From contig JBAMJV010008410.1 of assembly GCA_037951105.1 (NCBI GenBank), forward strand, positions 33,547 to 97,546: DNA of 64,000 nt. The letters are read 5' to 3'. Origin of the DNA: Echinarachnius parma (taxonomy: Eukaryota; Echinodermata; Echinoidea; Clypeasteroida; Echinarachniidae). Every line of letters starts with the position of its first letter. Position 1 is the first letter of the stretch. A program made the position numbers and the translations under genes. The notes beneath the pieces are model-generated. The model did no database searches. It saw only the letters and a program-made list of their open reading frames with translations, and had not been told where the DNA came from. This document shows positions 1-20,170 of this stretch, in pieces.

Positions 1-214
1 ATATTTTTAAGTTCTCATTTTCCTATTTATATTGTACATGTCACAAGTGACCACCCCAAAATGTCACACATGTGACCAGACATCCCCAGATAATTAAAAA
101 CATTAAAAAACAACTGTTTGAGATAGTTTTTATTTTTAGTTAGCCTTGTCTAGTGGCTTCTCCATCTTGAAGGTGGTGGTCCAGTTTAAGCTGATTTTCA
201 TGTTCTTCTTACAG

Positions 215-9123
<8,909 letters not shown>

Positions 9124-10005
9124 ACAGGGCCACAAGGGATTACGACCATCAATATAAATCACTGGATAATGTGTACCCCATTTATTGCTCGAACCCACTG
9201 TGCAACCATCTTGTGACCTACATTTCGATGGGCACAGTTGACTTGTTATAACACACTCCTTATGGACCACAGAAATTATTTTCAAATTTACGACAACAAT
9301 GTTTTATCAGAGTTGCAAAAGCTGTCAAATAAAACAAAGGTAGCAGGAGAATTGATATCAAGGAATTTGTTAATGTCATACACCGTACCATTGATTTAAA
9401 TTACTGGGTAACATTTGCCCTATTCACAACTTGAACAGGTGAAATCACTCTGCAGCCATCTTTTAAACAAGACTATTTTTGGTTGTTTTTAGCCATTATA
9501 ATTATCCATGAGTGCTTAGACCCAGGAGCATCCATCTACATTAAACAAATAGTTTTATTGCGATGAGAGTACATTACGAAGAGGGCATAATTGTATCCAG
9601 TAATTAATATTGATGATTGCTACCTCGATCGATCATAGATTGATCTATTTATCCCCCTTCCCCCTCGAGCCTAATACAAAATACATGTCCAGGCACAAGC
9701 AGGCAGATCTTATCAATAGATAAATATGGGGCATTGGAATCATTATGCCCATCATACCAGTATTAGTTATCTCTCATCCCATGCCCTAACCCAAACTCAA
9801 CCTCAATGCTACATGTTCTCAACTAATTATTTGGAGATTGAAAGAGTCAAGAACATTTCTAACTGATTTTCCCGATTTGTAGAGTTGATTTGTGACTTAT
9901 AGCCCATATATGGGGTACTACAGTATGAGGGGAATGATTCACAACTATTATGCTTTGAATCTGAACATTCTCAAACAGATTCTTTCAGTTTATATTGATT
10001 GCTGA
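9124..10005 (+). other. NDUFS8 3' untranslated and downstream region
   Basis: No open frame or splice pattern of note. Candidate poly(A) signals AATAAA lie at 9328-9333, about 205 bp after the stop, and at 10006-10011. The nearer one is the more likely transcript end. Confidence 0.5.
9328..9333 (+). terminator. Candidate poly(A) signal of NDUFS8
   Basis: AATAAA hexamer 205 bp downstream of the NDUFS8 stop, followed by AT-rich sequence. A second AATAAA is at 10006-10011. The choice between them is inference. Confidence 0.5.
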
Positions 10006-10549
10006 AATAAAAGACCATTTATGAAGGTCAAGTTCTTTTATAAAAAATAGTATTTTCTTTGATGTGACACAAATATGTGTGGAAACATTGATTTGAAAAT
10101 GAAAGTAATTAAGAACATGTTTCTGATAATTGATCATATGCGTTTAAACCACAGCTTCTTGAAACCATGGTAGAGAGCTGACATGATATAAGTATAACAA
10201 TTTGTTTGCAGTCAGTTAAATCCAATGCCATTGGCTTAGATGACATCAGGCCAAGTATTTCTCCTCATGTGGAGTTAACATGAAGTGCAGGAAATGTGTA
10301 GTCTACATTGATAGATTACCTTATAACTACATGTATACCTAATCTGATAATATTTTGCTACAACCTGGTATATTGCTGAACACAAACTTGAATGTTATTT
10401 TAATGTGTTTGGACAGGAGAAATAGCAATATTGAATATGTAAAACATACAATTTAATGTAAATGAAAGTATTGTTGTATGCAGAAAAATAAAAAAAATGG
10501 TGTGACATTTGAATGTTATTCTATTTGTGATTATTTTGCTCCATGATAG

Positions 10550-10628
10550 ATTGGAATATGTACGTGACCCGCTCTGGCCAAATGAGGCTCTTGTCGACAA
10601 GCTGTTTTGGGCAGAATTGGCTTTGGAA
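10550..10628 (+). CDS. Candidate exon of an unidentified + strand gene
   Basis: After TGCTCCATGATAG an open frame reads LEYVRDPLWPNEALVDKLFW and continues AELALE up to a GTGAAA donor at 10629 (a second GT is at 10648). Base composition is more GC-rich than the surroundings. RDxLWPNxxL loosely recalls the C-terminal domain of some sorting nexins, but the match is too short to name. Its end phase does not join directly to the exon at 16241, so it may belong to another transcript, or be chance. Confidence 0.3.
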
Positions 10629-10679
10629 GTGAAACAAATGTACACAAGTGACCATAGTTATAACCACACATTGGGTGTA

Positions 10680-10742
10680 ATTGGTGTTTATGGCCGGTGT
10701 TAGTGTTTGTTTAACACCAACACTAACCGGCCATAAACACCA
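10680..10742. repeat. Inverted repeat (hairpin)
   Basis: Arms GGTGTTTATGGCCGGTGTTA and TAACCGGCCATAAACACC around a short loop containing TTTGTTTAACACC. A 3-base indel separates the arms. Confidence 0.7.
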
Positions 10743-11364
10743 TACTTGAAATGACTTAGTGTTGGATGGTGGATGGTGTTATCAGATTGACCTTGAATTT
10801 TGCCGTACTACAAACTTCCGTACTACAAACTTCCGTTTCCGGCAGGCAGTGTTTATTGTTGTTAATATAGGGTCGAAGGTGGTGTTTGAGTTAATATTAA
10901 TGGTGTTATTAACTATTCTAGATATCAAAACAATTGTGTTTTCTCCATAAATGCGGGGGGAAACTGGAAAAAATGAGAATTAGACAAAAATTAAGAATAA
11001 CAAAATTGGTCGATAAATGGCCGAGATCCAAGGGGAGGGGGGGGGGGGGGGGCCAAATTAGCCCCCTCCCACCCCCCCGGGCTATTCTCTTTCAAAATAG
11101 CCCGGGCTATATAGGGTTAAAGGGACAGTCCACCTTTTGCAAGCCAAATTTTAAAAGTTGCGAGATTATTGTCTTACATGAAAGAAAATGTCATTTACCA
11201 GCTTGCCTGAAAAAATTAGGGCTTGAAACCTCCTTTTCGTGGAGTTAAAAATAGTTATAAATCTCCATATAATAATATTTCTCAGTAATATTTATATTTG
11301 ATAAATATTTGAAGTGAATAAGTTAAATTATGAATGACATGAAATAACATGCAAACACTACAAC
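10743..11364. other. Repeat-rich stretch with no gene seen
   Basis: Contains a G-run followed by CCCC-rich sequence (about 11035-11085), the palindromic word AGCCCGGGCT, and a single TTAAAGGGACAGTCCACC end at about 11117 that may be a truncated TTAA MITE. No convincing exon. Confidence 0.4.
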
Positions 11365-11904
11365 TTAAAGGGATAGTTGAGTTCTGGTAAGGAGAGTACA
11401 GTTTTAGTGAAACTGAATTTTAGTAACCAAAACCTGCATCATTACATTACAAACTAATAGTTATAACTAGAAAGGAACACAAAATTACAAATGACGTAGT
11501 AAAGATCATGTTATCATTCAAAAAGAGCCGTTAAAACGTAAGAGGGCGCTCTCTAAACACTCATCGGTTTCAACCATTTTGAATAAAATATTGTGCATGT
11601 GATGCTTTGTTGAAATAGTGATTAGATAGAGAAATAACCAACAACTATTTAAATACCTATTTTGTAACTTTTTGAAAAGAGGAAGCATTTTTTTGAATTC
11701 TCTAATAAACCCGGAGCCCCGGGTTTATTACAAATTGTTATATTTATGGATATTTCAGCCGTTTCTGAACCGATTTTGATCAAACAAAGATGATTTTATT
11801 GTTTAAATATTATGCTCTTTCAAATTTTACACAGTTTTTCATTACCTCACAAACCAATTAAGTAGTCTAGCGCCCTCTCTACCAAAACTCAACTTTCCCT
11901 TTAA
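11365..11904. mobile_element. TTAA-flanked MITE, family M1 copy 3
   Basis: TTAAAGGGATAGTTGAG ... CTCAACTTTCCCTTTAA. The interior shares GAGGGCGCTCTCTAAA and ATATTTATGGATATTTCAGC with the other copies. Confidence 0.8.
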
Positions 11905-12314
11905 TAATACATAAATTCACCTTGATAAAGCAGAACAAAGTTGAAACAAAATTGGTAATTTAAGTCACATTTTATTGAAAAGAATGTCTTGCACTAGTCA
12001 AATATTAGCATCACAAAACATAGTCATTGGGTGATGGGGTTTTCACTTTTTTGAATAACCAACAACCTGCATGAAAATAGGTCATATTTTTAGAGCACAT
12101 AAGAAATACTTGTGCATTGGATTGCAGCAAATCATAAAAGACATCAGTCAGACTCAAGCCCTCATATTTGTACCAGAAGTATCTATGGAATGATCAAATG
12201 CATCAAATTTAACAGTAATACTATCATAATATCATACCCCATGAATACAAATGGTCATTTGTCCAGAACTTAATTAATACATACACACACACTCAATTTC
12301 ATAGGAATCTCAAT

Positions 12315-13390
12315 TTAAATACTTTATACGCCAATATTTTCGCGTACAGATATTTTCGCGAATGAGAGGGTCTCAGACATTTTCGCGAATTGTTAATTTC
12401 GCGATCAAAATAGCATCGCACAGAAATTAGAATATGACAAAAATGATGTGTACTTTGCACGAGAAAATCCTTTTAATAAATGAACAATTGTGTATTATAT
12501 CATAATGGCGACCTAACATAATGTAATTTCTACAGAAACATTGTTTAAATGTACACAAATTTTACCTCAGTTTCGGTCAAAATATGATTTATAGTAACTA
12601 GAAGCATTGTCCCGTGAATGGCGATTCTCGTACTTATAAATAATAATGAGTTTCGCATAGAGCTGAATACTGTACAAGTCTATGGTTACGCATTGTCTGT
12701 ATTGCGCTCTGTATCTGTATCTACTGCCATAGACCATGTAGACGGCATCGCAGGGCGGCGTGCCGCTGACGGGAACATGCAAACATATGGGAGATTGATT
12801 CAAGCACGAAAGTCAATGAGTATTGATATTAGAGCGCACGGAGAAAGCGCGCAATGAATACGTGCGCGTGTTTACGCACCGATATATAGTCTCAGTGGAT
12901 GTTACATTCATAGCATTTTTGTGAAGTACAAACGGACAAGACAGGCGTGAGTATGACGTGAATATGCCGCCATCTTGAGTTTATTTTGATTCCTTTTATT
13001 TTTAAATCGGTGGATACCAGTGATCACATGGTGTGATGCACCGATCTATAGTATCAATTGATTGGTAAAATATATACGGACAAGGTACGCGCTAGTAGTA
13101 CTACCAGCAGGAGTTTACAAAGTAAATGTTGAGTTTATGCCACATCCTTCTTTTTATATCGGTTGATAAGCACATGCACGTGATATTAGTGTTGAACTGT
13201 ACAGTACAGACTCCGTGGCTGGGGGTATAGCGCAAAATACAGCATTCTGTATTAATTGCGTTCTTATTTCATCGTGGCAAAAGTTGACATGAGGTCATGC
13301 CAATATATTCGCGTGTTGTTAATTTCGCGCTTTGGTAGTGATTCGCGAAATTAAAACCCTCGCGAAATTAACAGCTTATACAGTATACTG
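12315..13390. mobile_element. TTCGCG-rich element with inverted subterminal repeats
   Basis: Left end TACTTTATACGCC followed by four ATTTTCGCG words. The right end carries the complementary CGCGAAATTAA words and ends TTATACAGTA. The 0.9-kb middle is unrelated to any gene I know. The 79-codon + frame at 12618-12857 has no family signature and is probably fortuitous. Confidence 0.6.
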
Positions 13391-14877
13391 AAGTATGAAA
13401 TGTGACTTGAAGATTATATTTAAACTGCATCCGGCTCCATTTTGCTCATGCACATGAACAATAGAGGAGCCAGTTATTTTCTGTCAGTCTGAAATCCACA
13501 CTTCATTGGTGTAGGCTTTTGCAAGGTATATTTGACCCCTACACAGGTTAACCTGATTAAGTGGAGAAAATTTCTTTCAGAAACATACAAAGACAAAAAC
13601 CCTAATCCTACCTTTTGAATATAACCCCATTAAGCAGAGACTTCTCTACTACAATGTGTGAGAATTCAACGATGTTTTTTTTTTGTTTGCAATGTGATTA
13701 TGCTATGTGAAGAATTATGTGAACTTGGAATATTAATCAAAGTGTACAGGATCAATTTGGGGCCTCCAATTTGCAAAGTAACTTGCAATAAATTAACAGC
13801 ATTTTAGACGTTGCTTCAAGTATATTTGTTGCCTCGTTGAAGACCATTTAATTTTAGAATAACATGTACATTCTAATCTCCATAGACCCAAACCACAATA
13901 TTTGGGGGGGCAGTCCTGCAAAGTTTACAACGGACTACAACATACATGTATAAGATCCAAGATGGGCTAGACCAGTTCTAAGCAAGCACCTTCACCCTGT
14001 GCATCTGTTATACAATGAGTTCATCTCTTTATCTGATTAACAACAATAATCATTTGTGCAATCAAGGTCAAAATAGCTTCCCTTTTTATTTAGGTGGAAT
14101 AATACCCCCAAATTCCTTCATATGAAATAAACATTTCACAAATCCATTCAATAAAAAATAACAGGAATACATTTCAATAGGACTTTTATCCCATATGAAA
14201 TTTGTGATTGCTAATAAATTTTTTTTTGACAGATGCAAACTAGATAATTTACAATGACATTTCACTAGGAACTAAACCAGGATGGTATATAAAACAGTAC
14301 TATGTATCTCTTAAAAGGTTGGTACTAGTAAAAATAAATTTCTGATTCTGATTTTAACATTTCTGGAAACATATTTTTCTGGACTTTGGGGTGAAATCTG
14401 TTGCTCTTATTAAATACATGTAGTTGTTTTGCCAATATGCCAATATCTTCCAATAATATGCACAAATTATCAAGCATAACTACGTACAAAGATTCATACC
14501 AATCTTTACAAATATTTAGTACTTTTTTTTCCATTAATGCGCAAGCAGGACTTTTCTATTTACTCTGTTCACCCTGAGTCATACTACATACCACAAGTTT
14601 ATACTTAATTTGCATAAAATCACAAGCTTTTAATTAAAAAACAGGAACTATTATCAACTCTTATACTGTCTTGAGAACAATTACTCATAAAATACCGCAA
14701 TTAATTCTGTTCCAGTTAAAATAAGTTCGCAAATTGAAAACAAAACTGGAAAATAAAAAGAAAATACTGATTGCATATAACCGATACAAGGGAATCGCAA
14801 TATAAACTATTTTACTTTTGTTATTGAAAAAGTTAAGCATGCAAGATTATATGATCATAATAAAATATTAATATTAC
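13391..14877. other. AT-rich spacer, nothing recognised
   Basis: No exon with splice sites, no inverted ends and no tandem array is evident. Homopolymer runs only. Confidence 0.4.
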
Positions 14878-15000
14878 ATACCCTTTATATAGCGCTTAAT
14901 ACAAGTGGTATAAGTGCAGTAGAAACAGTACTATTGTTACCCCTGGTCAATGGGTACCAATGTCTAATCCCCTGGGAGCATACAACCATTATGAGCATCC
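14878..15000 (-). mobile_element. SINE tail fragment
   Basis: TTATATAGCGCTTAATAC, TTGTTACCCCTGGTC and CCTGGGAGCATAC occur in the same order as in the fuller SINE at 57693-58012. Only the tail half is present. Confidence 0.55.
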
Positions 15001-15044
15001 TTGAAGATGCATCGCACTAAGGAGGCGTTCACCGTCTCACCCTT

Positions 15045-15350
15045 CCAGGTACACACAGACTGCCTCACAGAAGGGGACACATGTGACATGGCTAGGTATC
15101 CAACCCTGTACCCGTCCAGGTACACACTGACTGCCTCACAGAAGGGGACACATGTGACATGGCTAGGTATCCCACCCTGTACCCTTCCAGGTACACACTG
15201 ACTGCCTCACAGAAGGGGACACATGTGACATGGCTAGGTATCCCACCCTGTACCCTTCCAGGTGTATCCCACCCTGTACCCTTCCAGGTACACACTGACT
15301 GCCTCACAGAAGGGGACACATGTGACATGGCTAGGTATCAAACCCTGTAC
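15045..15350. repeat. 71-bp tandem repeat, about 4.3 copies
   Basis: CCAGG starts recur at 15045, 15116, 15187 and 15258, exactly 71 bp apart. An extra 26-bp partial unit follows, then one more unit. Because 71 is not a multiple of 3, the overlapping open frames on both strands are by-products of the array rather than genes. Confidence 0.85.
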
Positions 15351-16240
15351 TCTCATATCAATAGACCAATGGTTGAACCAAAGTACCATGATCATAAATA
15401 AAGCAACGTTACATAAACTGAAAGTAATCAAATACTCAAGACAGTTCATAGAATTTCATAATGTAAATACTAATAATACGCCCAAATGGTCATTTCTAAA
15501 TGTCAGATTTGAGAAAATTATGTTTTCTCGATACATTTATTATAGGTTTTTCCATCCATTTTAACACTTTTGTCATTCAATTGTATAAATTTGTACTTCA
15601 TTTTTGTCTTGTGAAGCCGAGAATGCCAACTTCAATTGTGTCTATTGTACATTCAATTTAGTAATTTGCCACACATTATCGTCCAGTACAGTTCAAATTT
15701 GTCAATCACAGATGTGTTCAGCAACTGTGACCAACAAATTTGAATTGTAATCAACACCTCCAGTTTAAATTCTGGATGGAATATTTTTGAGGGAAATCAA
15801 CCAAGAACCAAGAACAAAACTGTGTGACAAACTAAATTGAATGTACTTTTTGTGAAATTGGTCGAAAATAGAAGAAAGTGAAGTTTGGCATTGGCACATT
15901 CTCGGGACCAAATTGAAATACAAATTTATAAAATTGAATGAAAAAGTGTTAATATGAACAGGAAAACCAAAAAAAAACAAATGTAAGCTTCAGGTACAAA
16001 ATGAGTGAATCAGATAGATTCCTTAAAATCACAAAAAAAGTATAATTGTTGTGTGCACTATGAAGCATAGTTTAGTACTTTTATTCAACATGAAACTTTC
16101 AAAACATTTCCCCTAGACCAATAAATGCATGATTTGTTTTTTGGAAGTCTTTCATATAAATAATAATACAAAAATAAAAATAACGCCAGCATTCAAACAG
16201 CCAAAATAATTTGTTCTTGATATACTTAATATTTCCCTAG
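15351..16240. other. AT-rich spacer before the unidentified exons
   Basis: Contains TTTATT (reverse AATAAA) near 16080 that could serve RANBP1 transcripts reading leftward, and TTTAAATTCTGG-type AT-rich sequence. No exon seen until 16241. Confidence 0.35.
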
Positions 16241-16925
16241 GGCACTGTCTAAACGTATAGAAAGGGAACAGTTGCCTTTCTGCTTTATTCATTCGGCACT
16301 ACGAGCTGTTAAGGAACAAGAGAGGCATGTTCACAGGAGTGGATTGCTGGTTACTGCTGTGCCCAATGGCAAAGTGTTCACACTATACAGTAAGCTATTA
16401 AGTTTCAACTAACAAGCTATGGAAGATAGCAATGCGCACATGGAAATGGAACCCATCAACAGCCAGTTTGCTGCTACTAGTCCAATATGAATTCCATTAC
16501 ATAACATTAAATCTCGCTGCAGACCCCAGTGGCAAATCCAGTGTGCCACACTAGTATTAAAGGACGAAGAACTAGTATTCAATATTGATTTTTGCTTCCC
16601 TTTGAATAGTATAGCCGACCAGCTGCTTCATAACTAAAGTGTCGCAAATGTCAGAAGCTCACAGACCGAAAATCACACCTTGGCTGATAATAATTGAATC
16701 AAGCTTTATAGTCCCTGTTATAATTCCCCGATTTCCTTTTCCCTGGTTATGTCAAAATCAGATCAAAAATCAAGTCACACTTCATGGATGGAAATAAATA
16801 ACAAACAGACATTATTGTGAGATAATCGCTAACTAGTATCCTCAAGATTGACAGAGCCAGCAGCTTTGATGGATGTTAAAGTCTCTGAGCCTACGGAGCT
16901 GAAGGTGGACATTCCTAAGGGTTAG
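16241..16925 (+). CDS. Unidentified + strand gene, last two coding exons
   Basis: join(16241..16389, 16855..16925). The first exon follows a TTTCCCTAG acceptor and is open for 49 codons (LSKRIEREQLPFCFIHSALR, then HVHRSGLLVTAVPNGKVFTL) to a GTAAGC donor. The second follows GATTGACAG and reads PAALMDVKVSEPTELKVDIP, then KG and a TAG stop. The two exons join in phase. GC content and codon-like order differ from the AT-rich flanks. I do not recognise the protein. The gene runs towards RANBP1: its stop at 16923-16925 is 41 bp from the RANBP1 stop at 16967, so the two 3' UTRs must overlap or terminate very tightly. Upstream exons were not found with confidence. Confidence 0.55.
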
Positions 16926-16966
16926 AATCACCCAATTAAAAAAGAAAAGTTCCTAGCAGTCCATTT

Positions 16967-17226
16967 TCAAGATTCTTCTTTCGCATCCCCGCTACCTTGC
17001 GAATCTTCCTTTGTCATTTCTGCCTTGCTTTCTCCTTTCAACTCCTCCTTGGTCTCTTCCTGGGTTTCCTCTGCCTTAGTCGGCTCCTTGTCTGATTCTT
17101 CCTTTGTCTTGTCTGCGTCGTTGACCGTCATTCCTCCGAGCTTCTCTGCGACCTCATCTGCCTCCTTTGACTTCTCTGCCTCCTCGGCCTTCGCGTCATT
17201 CTCTGGCTCTTCATCTTTTTTCTCAT
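16967..17226 (-). CDS. RANBP1: RANBP1 terminal exon, acidic tail
   Basis: Acceptor TCTGCTTCTAG ends at 17227. The frame opens [20 protein letters not shown] and closes SGDAKEES with a TGA at 16967-16969. It is Lys/Glu-rich and low in complexity. [13 protein letters not shown] matches the conserved patch of vertebrate RanBP1 tails. Confidence 0.88.
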
Positions 17227-20133
17227 CTAGAAGCAGAGAAAACAGTGCAAGATAAAAAGAATGATGGTTTGCCACGATTGCGCACACTAGGAGCTTCTGG
17301 TTTCCTTCAGCAAACACCTAGCCCTACAGTATTACATATTATTATCTCAAATTTTGGTGAAAATTACTTTTTTTGATATTTATGTGAAGTTTAAGGTGTA
17401 ATTCATCTTCTAATAACCACAGGAGTTTTTTCTTTCTTTTCTAATAACCACAAATCATCTTTTTGAAAACCTTGTATCTCCTTTTAGGATTTAGTTCAAA
17501 AACCTTGTAACTCAATTTCCCGCCTTCCAAATTATTTTTTGTGCATTTCAACCATTTCATATCGAATTGATTATCAAACATAGTCTTAAGTTCAAATAAC
17601 ATAGCCTACGCACATAATTTGTTAAAATAAGAATGTTTTTTCGCACTCCTGAAAATTTTTTTTTTTTTTGAGATATAAGGTTTTAACAGCCCAGCGACGA
17701 TATGATGTGACAAACTTTAAACACATTACACATTGTATACTGTATTAAAATGAATTGTAGGTGAACCAATCACCAGAGCCATAAAATCTTGACACTCATT
17801 CAGGAATAAGGGGTTTCCTGTTTGTAATTGTTCTGAAAATCTGCTAATAGTTGTCATTGTTGATAATAGAGTTTATCGCAGACTTGTCTCCCATAGGGCC
17901 AATAACATGAATGCAAGATAAATTCATACAATATAAAACTGAAGCAGGCACATGCAAATCTTGTCACTAGGCAAGGCATTAAACAAATTGACTTCATTTG
18001 ATCTACACATAGTTTATGGGAATGTTAGAAACACATGTAATTCTTACCAGTCTCTTCTTTCTCCAGTAATCTCTGGCATTCTTCAAATTTTTCTTTGAAC
18101 ATCTTTGCACCTGTGGTGAAGAAATCAAAGAAATTTGTGTAAAGAAATGGGCACAACATCACAAGTAGCAGACATACAATAACCTACCATACCATTAGTG
18201 GAGAGCTCCCAATGTTTGATATTAAAATACCCAGACATGAAGTATGCATAATTTATAAATTTGTTTTCCTCCAAAAAGTGGCACCCGGGAAAATGCAATC
18301 TTGTTAAAAATTAAAGATCTTTTGATGATTATTGGAGAATAAATGTATATAGTCACATAAACCCTTACAAAAAGTTCCACAATTCAAGTTTGAGCATTGA
18401 TATCTATTTTGTTATGAAATGATCCTACTAAAAATTGAAATAATTGACAAGCCTGTTTATTCCTGTAACATCAACGTTTCATTTGTAATGATTATGTTAT
18501 TATGGAATGTGCAGTAGTGTCAAAAGCGAAATGTCGCAAAATGCGTTATTATCAATGTGAATTCTTTATTTGTTTGGAGATTTATGTGTTTTGAATGGTT
18601 ACACTATAACAATGCATTTTGCAACATTTTAATCTTCACTCTGCCACATATTAAGGTGCAACGTATATTCCATAATTACATAACCATTACAAATGCAGAG
18701 ATGCCAACTTCTGAAAACCAGAATTAGAGAGGATTTTACAACTAAGCAAAAAGTGCGCGTAGCACACATCACGAGCCCGAAGCGGTCCCTTACGGCCGGG
18801 TCCAGGGCCCGCTTAAGGGCCCTGGATGCTCTCTGTTGCAATCTGAGCCTTATTTTGGAACATTTTACAGGTTTATTTAGTTCAATATTTTTCCCATCTT
18901 TTTTTACATAACACATATTTTACAGAAAAATGATAATATGTACACTTTTTGGGGAACATAAGAAATGGAAGGGACAAGAGATGATATAACCAAAACTACA
19001 TGCTGAAGTTAGCGCACAATATTTTGCATTCAGTTGTTGTTTTAATAGCGGTAGTATGTTTATTATATTGCTAAGTGGTCAGTACGAAACTTAACTGTCG
19101 CAATAAATAAATTAAAAAAAAATAACAATAATACAAAATAAACTAGATGGATCTTCGACTGAAATTATGCCTCCGCTATGACGCGATTTTTAATATCAAG
19201 CCCAAAATAACATGCACTGAAATTTTTTTTTTTCCATATATATATTTTGAGTTCTGTGACCTTGACCATAGACCACAAATTGTGGGTTTTTGTTGTTGAA
19301 ATTTTGGTGTCAAACATTGATGAATTGATCGTAAACATTCTATGCTCACGTTAATTATGCATGCACACTCACTGCCGAAGCTCAGATTCCATATTTGGAA
19401 ATTGGAATGCTCCATTCACAAAACGGGGGTGTGGGGATAAACAGAATGGAAAACAACACAAATTAAACTTTTACAAATCGGAACAACATTTCTCTAAATT
19501 TATTTCCGCAAGTACTATAGCAAATATTATTCTTGATATTTCCTATCATTTATTCAAGTTTTATATACAAACTGAACTGATAACAGAATTAATTTGATAT
19601 CCTTCTACCTATCCCAAGTGGAACATGCTGAACAACTTTTACATGGGGGATCGGATGGGGGGCGGGGCAGAAACAATGCTAATTATAATAATTTGCGCTA
19701 TGCATCTTTTCTGAGCTGTCGGCAGAAGAAAAAAAATTGCACAAAACTGTTCATTATTGACCTCTCTTTCCTCTCTTTTTAAACCACAAATCAAGTATTT
19801 TCTGTGAGGTATCAAATTTGCAATAAGTAACATAATATTGTGCACAATTGTTTCAACATTTGGTGGCCCGATCGGGCCAGCAAACATTGGAAATATTAGT
19901 TTTTTACTGGCCCGACAGCAAATTTGGGTGGCCCCGGGCCATCGGGACTGTGCTAATTTCGAGCGTAGCTATAGGGGTCATTATTTCCCATAGGTGGTCA
20001 CTATGCACAGGTAATGTATAACTAACGCTGTAACCGATCATCGGATCGGCATGCCGATCACGATCCGATCATACATGATCGGACCGTTTTTGCCCATTTC
20101 CGATCATGCAGAAAAAATCGGAAGATCGGATCG

Positions 20134-20170
<37 letters not shown>

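Noticed and set aside
12120-12192. Possible + strand exon after ATTGCAG reading QIIKDISQTQALIFVPEVSM to a stop
   Set aside because: Only 22 codons, no donor partner upstream and average base composition; could be chance.
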